This document shows, piece after piece, positions 57,950 through 64,000 of a stretch of 64,000 nt of DNA (the stretch's first letter is position 1; the number at the start of each line of letters is the position of its first letter). Source of the DNA: Cryptomeria japonica. Taxonomy: Eukaryota > Streptophyta > Pinopsida > Cupressales > Cupressaceae. The notes beneath the pieces were generated by a model. It searched no databases. It was not told the origin of the DNA and saw only the letters and a list, made by a program, of their open reading frames with translations. The translations under genes and the position numbers were made by a program. The stretch spans positions 405,923,389 through 405,987,388 of the forward strand of contig NC_081408.1 in assembly GCF_030272615.1 (NCBI RefSeq), written 5' to 3'.

Positions 57950-59324
57950 CTTGACAACTTGAATCGAAATTTCCAGTTTGTTGATCTCTTTGCATCAAAC
58001 CTTTAACTGAATCTCACAATTATGAATACTCTACTTTGATAATCTGCTAGACATCATGAATGATTGTAGTAACCGAGTTTTGATTACAAACTTTGGAATA
58101 AAATCTCTTTGATTTTACATCTTTGACTTCCCTAAATTTATGATGTAGTTAAACAAGAAAGACAACCAGGTCTTAAGAACCTATTAAAAAAACCTTGTGT
58201 CCTTTCCCTTTAACACTTTTAATTCTCTGAAAATCCTTTGAAGATGGTAAACCCTAGCTTCTAATACAAACAGTTACTCTTGGAAATTTGCTGGTTCAAT
58301 ATAGATCTGCGGTGAAATATAAGAAAGGGCTGCTACTTATGACGGATCTGCTGCTGTTGGGAATGCTAAAACAGAGTTATAAAATATTTTGCTGCTATAG
58401 CCCTTCTGTTATGACAACCTCTTGCAAAATGAAAAAATCTATTGAAAGAAAAAATCTGTTGTTACGGTGCATGAAAGAATTTGATGTTATTCTATTGAAG
58501 CAACTTCTGAAATGAATGACTGTTGCTGATAACTCCGAATTTGCATTCTGCTGGTTGCTGCTAATAGAAAAATTATATTCAAGTTTGAAATGTTATAATT
58601 CTCTTGGATAGACTCAACTGTTATATATACATTTGCAATGCTTTTATTCAGAGCCAGTCAAGAGGCTATGCTTAGATGAAAACCTCTTTCAAAAGACAGT
58701 TTGGCTCTTAAATAGAAGCATCAATTTAAATATTAACATGAACTGAAAACCCTAGTCGATCCTTTGAAGGCATGTGCACCAATATATATGTTTTTTGCAT
58801 TATTCCCTAAAGCCATAAGCTCTTTGCAAAGATGACCACTTGTATAAGCAAGTAATTTTGTGCAAATTTTTTACTTGAATCTTTACCTAGGCACACATCT
58901 ATGCACAACAATTTGTCTTCAAAAATTCGCCGATATTTCCTATATACAGGTGGAAGCCTGTATATAGTTTCATGTTTTTCGTTTTTGACTAGAACTAGAA
59001 CATATGTTCACAAACTCTGCACAGGAGAACTTCTATCCATGTAGTTGATTCAAATGCAAAAGTCAACCAATGGCATGCAGCTGTAAATCTTAATGCAATG
59101 ATTAAATTTCAAAGAAATTTAAAGTTTTCAAGAACAAAAAACATTTAATTACAAAGGCAATAGCCTTCCTTATTCTACCAAATAAAGTGTATCTGAACCT
59201 GTAAATAATCACTACTTTGTCACATTACAACCTAATTCTGAGGTTGATAGAGGATGTATGAAATAGGGACTGAATAGAAAGCATAGTGAAATATGAGATG
59301 ACCTTTAGTTACATGAATGCTTAC
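57950..59324. other. intron sequence, nothing recognised
   Basis: AT-rich with many stops. A 75-residue frame at 58288 has no recognisable similarity. Confidence 0.45.
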
Positions 59325-59381
59325 CTTTTCATATTTGGCCTTAGCAAGCTCATACTTTCCTTCTTTGAAAAGTCTATTTCC
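59325..59381 (-). CDS. PAS1: PAS1-like FKBP/TPR protein, exon B
   Basis: 57 nt, 19 codons, phase 0. Acceptor TTATGGCAG precedes GGAAAT and donor GTAAGC follows GAAAAG. It encodes GNRLFKEGKYELAKAKYEK, the first TPR helix pair of plant multi-domain FKBPs (PAS1 has GNRLFKEGKFELAKAKYEK as I recall it). The next exon of the protein lies 41.6 kb away at 17727. Confidence 0.88.
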
Positions 59382-59878
59382 CTGCCATAAAGTAAACGTG
59401 AATTACTCTTTACTTTCATGAAAGAAATAAAATCAATGCATATTAAGTATGCTGTTATTTGTTTGTTTTGAAATATAAATCACAATAAGTTCCAGTCCTA
59501 GTGACAAAATTGACAACAATTAAGTGAGCAGTATATCATCACATTCTTCAACGCATGGTAAAGAATGAAACAATCAGTGTCATCCGCTGTGTAATAACTA
59601 ACATTATAATAAGAGAGATACATCAATATCCAATATATTGTGTAGTGGATTGTTCCAATCTATTGCACAGACTGCAGAAGCAGCAAAGCAAAGATCCATA
59701 TATACACAGATGAATAGATAGCATAAGACTTTATAGCTGTAACTAATTTGTCATATCACAATCCAGATGTATGCAAAATACTTAACTAATGAATGATAAA
59801 ATCTAGCCCAACGGATTTAGCAAAATATCATAGAGAAATAAGGTGAGGATTTCATTGCTGGGTAAATGATGTTCTTAC
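59382..59878 (-). other. PAS1-like intron A-B (497 bp)
   Basis: GTAAGA donor and GGCAG acceptor on the minus strand. No inserted element seen. Its ordinary length contrasts with the next intron. Confidence 0.8.
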
Positions 59879-59938
59879 AGTGCTTTTTATTTTCTCAGTT
59901 TCATCCATTATCTGCGTGAAGTTCATGCCTGTCCAGTC
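59879..59938 (-). CDS. PAS1: PAS1-like FKBP/TPR protein, exon A
   Basis: 60 nt, 20 codons, phase 0. Acceptor TTCTTTTGCAG precedes GACTGG and donor GTAAGA follows AGCACT. It encodes DWTGMNFTQIMDETEKIKST, the linker from the last FKBP domain into the TPR region in PAS1-type proteins. Exons coding the FKBP domains should lie further right; none was recognised up to 64000. Confidence 0.85.
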
Positions 59939-61500
59939 CTGCAAAAGAATACAAGATACAAACTAATATGAACACTGAATCAAGAAAAAAATTCAAAATT
60001 CTCCATGAAAATATAAGCGAAATCCCTTAATTCCAAATCAAGAAAAGCATCTAGGTAGGTTAACATGTTTGTGAACATTCAATCTAAATTGCATACAAGA
60101 ATATATCATTGTACACAGAGTTCATTCTATGAACAAAATAATTCATTATAATAGATAATAATTAAGCATAACAAAAATAACTAATAAGCTTTTAAGGCTC
60201 ACCAAACCGTCTCATCCTCAGACATGGATGACTTGGGGATCATTTCTGTGTGACTTAACATATAAAGCATGGATTCAATACATAACAAGGAAAAAATTCC
60301 TGCCCAAATTCTTCATTAATAAATATCCAGATTGCACACCAACAAAAGCAAATAACCACCAAAACCTACACACTATAATGTATTCATATTTTAATTAGAT
60401 TTAAGATTTAAATATTCATCAAGTCCAGAATTCAATATTAAATAAATTTGACTCACATTATATTGAAATCTGAACTTCTAACTTCTATGGTAATCTAATG
60501 TGCTTTATATTTATTTTCATCCCCGAAACCAGCAATTTGAAAAGGGTTTTCATCCTCAAGAAATTATGGAAGAACTCAGGTTCTCTCCAATAGCAGTGAA
60601 ATATTATCTCAAGTCTACCCTTGCAAATGAGCCCCCAACCACTTTTTATAACATTTCCGGAGTTAGACAATTATTTTAAAATAATAATTCTGATATCATC
60701 CAAAAAGAATTTTTTTTAAATACTAATATTAATATTTATCATGTGCAAAAGGCCACTTTCCCTATGTAAGGTCTCACGCCAAGATAATTGTTCAATCTAT
60801 TAAATTTCTGATTTTTAATGAATTGACATTTTGTTAAACACCATGCATTTAACTCCTCCAAAAGTATTTCCAGATTGTTTGGTTATGGAATGTCTTATCA
60901 TGTAGATATGATTAGGATTCATATAATTTGGCATCACCCAAAATTATAGAAACTGCATGAACATTTAATCAAACAGTTTGTAGCCATTCATTATATTGTT
61001 GTTACAGAGATATACACATCAGATTTGACGTTTTAACAGTCACATGAAATTTCTAAATAACTTCTGCTTTGCTGTTATGAAAATTGAAATACACAAAAAT
61101 TTAATACAGCAGCAACCTTCATATATTATGGTCAAATGGCAGACCTGGCTTAAAATGGACTTCAATAGTTCACGTGGGCCTCCTCCTTTGCTGATTGGGC
61201 AGGTTAGTAGAGTCCTAAAAGCCTTCAAACTCTCACCATAAATTCGTGCTACTTTCTTTTTTTGTCCTTTTCCCAACACCCAAAGTACTAAGTAATAGGT
61301 GTAGAGACCATGTAAATACAAACTTTGCCTTCTAAAAGCTTGACCAAACACAAAGATCTCCCACATCACATTATCAAATGTCTTTTTTTTGTTTGACTTA
61401 ACACTTCTTTTGTTGCTGTATGGTCTTTTTTACAGCCCACGATTGCCTTTAAACCTCCCAATAGACTGGCAATTGGATAAGAATCCCACAAACCCCCTTA
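59939..61500. other. intron sequence, nothing recognised
   Basis: AT-rich sequence. A minus-strand 109-residue frame at 61040-61369 has no domain I recognise and does not fit an FKBP exon. Confidence 0.4.
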
Positions 61501-62581
61501 CAATATCCAAAGATTCTTTTTTAGAAGGTTGCATAAGGATGTAGGAAGGCATTCAAACCCCAAAATCATCATTGATTACCTTTCTGGGGCAATATTACTT
61601 GTACGACTCTTTATGTGGCTAATAAAATGTGTTGGTTGGGCTTTGAGTCTCTTCCAAGCATATCGAGTCTCCTTAAATTTGACTAACGAAAACTTTGAAT
61701 AGCAGCTAAACAAGAAAGAATTAATTGCCCAAGAAACTGGAACCTCTATGACAAACCCAAAGCCTCTAATTTTCTGTAAATCTTTGCAAAAAAACTCAAA
61801 ATTCAACACAAGAACATTCACTTGCAAAAAACTCCTTTCCATACAAGCTGAGACTCTGAATGAATCTCAGTACATTAACCAGGGAGGATCTTCCCCCACC
61901 ATGGCTAATCTTCTTTGAGAGAGTTCATCCTTCAAAAGGCTGAGACGAACCAAGTTCAATTCCAAAAACCCCAAAGGTTTCACCGGAGAGAAATCAAGTA
62001 ATTTGCATGATTCAAAAGTTTTCACAAAAACTCCTTTATAACCTCTCTAGGAACTCTCTTGGAAATATAACATAAAATCACTATATAATTTAAATAAGCT
62101 TTATGAGTCCAAAAAATGATTTATTTCAGTAATTAAATATTCTCGACACTTAGGTCACTTAATCAATGTCCAACATTTAAAAATTTCAATTGTCATTCCA
62201 ATGAGCAATTAAACTAAGGTGCTTTTGAATTATTTTAATAAAACTAAGCAATCTTAATAAATAATTAAAATAATAGCTTAATATTACACCCTAATTGTGG
62301 AAACTATCGAAAAGAATCGAAACCGAAATCTGATTGCATTGGAGTGATACAGAAGAAGAATAATGAAAATCGGGGCTGACCATGTGACTTATTATAAATG
62401 GACACTCTAATCTTAAAGAATACATTGGAAGTTGGGATTCACTTCGAAAAGTGGCATAGTAGTCCTCTAGACCTTTTGAGCTCATCGCCAACATCAAACA
62501 TCCTCTTAGACAAGGTTGACGGTCACTGAGAAAGCTAAAGACAACTACAATACTAAAGTGATTGAAAATGGCAACATTACA
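61501..62581 (-). repeat. LTR-like sequence on minus strand with polypurine tract
   Basis: On the minus strand TTTGGGGAGGGAGGGT (62582-62597) looks like a polypurine tract. TGTAATGTTGCC begins at 62581, followed by an AT-rich block (62080-62290). The left limit is not defined. It would be a 3' LTR or a fragment of one. Confidence 0.4.
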
Positions 62582-62681
62582 ACCCTCCCTCCCCAAAGAT
62601 TGCTTGTCCTCAAACAATGCTAACACAACTTCAAAACCACCAAATTGATTTCAACTGCAACCAAATGTGATCCCAGGGTCC

Positions 62682-64000
62682 TGCTGTGACGTTTTCACAC
62701 ATCACCCCATTGCAAATGGGGACCCCCTTGTTTTCGCTTTTTAGGGTAGTGTTTTGAGTCGCCAACCTTTGCAAGTCTAGAGTTAGGGGTTTTCAAAAGT
62801 TTTTCTAAAAGTCAATTGGACCAATCATGATCAAATGGGCATTTTGACATCTCAGAAGTGCTAAAGCAAGCCAAATGACGAAAAATGCAACTGCTTAGGG
62901 CCAATTCTGAAAACTTCCTATTTTTGTGGAATTTTGTTTTTTTGCTTTTTGCTTTTCTATTTTTGGCACTTTGGGACTAATTTGGGAAGCACCTTTTTCG
63001 CCTGCTTTTTTGCTTTTTGCTTTTTACTTTTTTCAGCTTTTTTGAAAGTTGACCTAGGATTGGGTCACTCAAGTCATGACAACAAGGTTTCTGTTTTCAA
63101 AATGAAAAGTTTGTATCTCCAAGTATGAAAAGTAAGGAAAAATCTCCAGATAGGGCGTTGATCCTGAAGTTCCAGACAAACATGAAATGTTGAGCAAGAA
63201 AATCCACCAAGTGTTTATGGCAAAGAGAAAGTTTCTAAATGGAGAAGGCAATGACTTGTGCAATGGCAAACTCCACCCAAACTTCAAGTGCAATGACTTG
63301 TGCAATGGAAATCACCACCCAAACTTCAAGTGCAATGACTTGTGCAATGGCAAACTCCACCCAAGCTTCAAATGCAATGACTTGACAACAAGCAAACTCC
63401 TACCAACATAGCAAAAACGGCGTGACAACAAGCAAACTCCTACCAACACAGCAAAAAACGACATGACAACAAGCAATCTCTACCCATCACTTAGGAAAAT
63501 TCCTTGTCCAAGAAGCAAATCCGCCCAAGGAGAAAATTTGAAAATTCGGTTGTGTGTTGATACCTTGAGGAGAAAAAATTCAGAATATTGGCTAAGTGTT
63601 GATACCTTGGAGAAAATAAAATTTGAAAATTTGGTTAAGTGTCAAGGAAGAATATTCCCTAAGCAAGAAGCAAATCCACCCAAGGAAGATGAAGGAAAAT
63701 TCAGCTAAGTGTTGGTGGATTGAAAGAAAAGTTGAAATCAAGTGTCAGGTTTGCCTAAGGATAGCCAAAATTCCTTCTCCAAATGTTAATTCGGCCTTAG
63801 GAATAAGAAAAATTATTTGACCCAACATCAAGTCCCCATCTCAAGGTACGAAAATGTCTTAAGGCATGGTAAAATCTGCCTCCCACATGTAGGAAATATC
63901 TTGGCAACACACAAAAACGCCTCCCACATGTAGAAAATGTCTTGAAACATGCAAAGTCCGCCCAAGGAATGTGTAAAGAAAGTGTTTTAAGTGTTGGCAT
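62682..64000 (+). mobile_element. long LTR-like unit H4 (start motif, 42-bp array), cut by window end
   Basis: It starts TGCTGTGACGTTTTCACACA and then CACCCCATTGCAAATGGGGA, the best match to unit H3. Three kinds of repeat follow: exact 42-bp units at 63249, 63291, 63333 and 63375, then ~42-45 bp ACAACAAGCAAACTCCTACC units, then GTGTTGATACCTTG units and CTCCCACATGTAG units to the window end. Confidence 0.65.
63249..63416 (+). repeat. 42-bp tandem repeat
   Basis: Four starts of CAATGACTTG at exact 42-bp steps. Each unit contains GCAATGGCAAACTCCACCCA or a close variant. The open frame across it arises because 42 is a multiple of three. Confidence 0.85.

Larger units (their letters stand above)
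17728..59324 (-). other. giant intron (41,597 bp) of the PAS1-like gene
   Basis: Bounded on the minus strand by donor GTAAGC after exon B (59325) and acceptor TTTCTGCAG before exon C (17727). Both flanking exons are phase 0 and together give a continuous TPR segment. The intron contains every element described between these positions. Its length comes almost wholly from nested retrotransposons and two hAT insertions. The alternative is that 17.2-17.7 kb and 59.3-59.9 kb belong to two separate gene fragments, but they contain consecutive, non-overlapping exons in the right order and orientation. Confidence 0.75.

Noticed and set aside
60200-60260. Short coding-like stretch near 60.2 kb
   Set aside because: Only about 15 codons in frame, with no link to the neighbouring exons and no splice borders that keep the FKBP frame.
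61040-61369. Possible further PAS1-like exon at 61.0-61.4 kb
   Set aside because: The translation (KAFRTLLTCPISKGGG) does not fit FKBP or TPR sequence and has no suitable splice borders.

Overview
The window looks like plant nuclear DNA, most likely from a gymnosperm with a very large genome. It is AT-rich and packed with nested LTR retrotransposons carrying initiator-Met-tRNA primer sites. There are two hAT DNA transposons. One conserved host gene is split by an intron of about 41.6 kb. The taxon is an inference; nothing here names it.

Host gene. Four small phase-0 exons on the minus strand (59879-59938, 59325-59381, 17659-17727, 17269-17346) join into a continuous reading frame that matches the start of the TPR region of the plant FKBP-type protein PASTICCINO1 (PAS1/FKBP72). 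The gene runs out of the window on both sides. Everything from 17728 to 59324 is one intron, so most mobile DNA here would be transcribed and spliced out with this gene.

Region by region. 1-7793: remnants of long LTRs, one with a degenerate array at 1-590, plus an acidic ORF remnant. 7794-13364: a complete young Ty1/copia element (TSD ATTTC) with a single gag/pol frame break. 13788-15330: two diverged copies of a palindrome-rich unit. 15360-16397: a minus-strand LTR-like stretch. 18054-21824: stacked long-LTR fragments. 21825-23807: a 2-kb copia-derived element with 135-bp LTRs that contain a tRNA-like sequence (TSD CACCA). 23937-30559: a complete Ty3/gypsy chromovirus with heat-shock-element clusters in its LTRs (TSD TGATT). 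31080-32006: an inverted solo LTR of the same family (TSD TGGGA). 32040-41425: a decayed ORF of unknown family, interrupted by a non-autonomous hAT (33440-34888, TSD AAATGAAA) and by a 4.7-kb LTR-like unit (35973-40692, TSD GGCAG) that holds a hairpin array with 166/176-bp spacing. 41448-49641: LTR parts and an acidic/coiled-coil ORF interrupted by another long LTR-like unit with hairpins. 49642-56181: a minus-strand gypsy gag/protease fragment, itself interrupted by an apparently intact autonomous hAT (50394-53989, TSD GTTGTCGG). 56187-57389: a plus-strand ORF tail, polypurine tract and short LTR. 62682-64000: the start of another long LTR with 42-bp tandem repeats.

Main points. The long LTR-like units at 18476, 21044, 35973 and 62682 share one start motif containing a CCCCATT-GCA-AATGGGG hairpin, yet each carries its own unrelated repeat array. 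The small tRNA-bearing LTR element and the heat-shock-element LTR are the other strongest leads.
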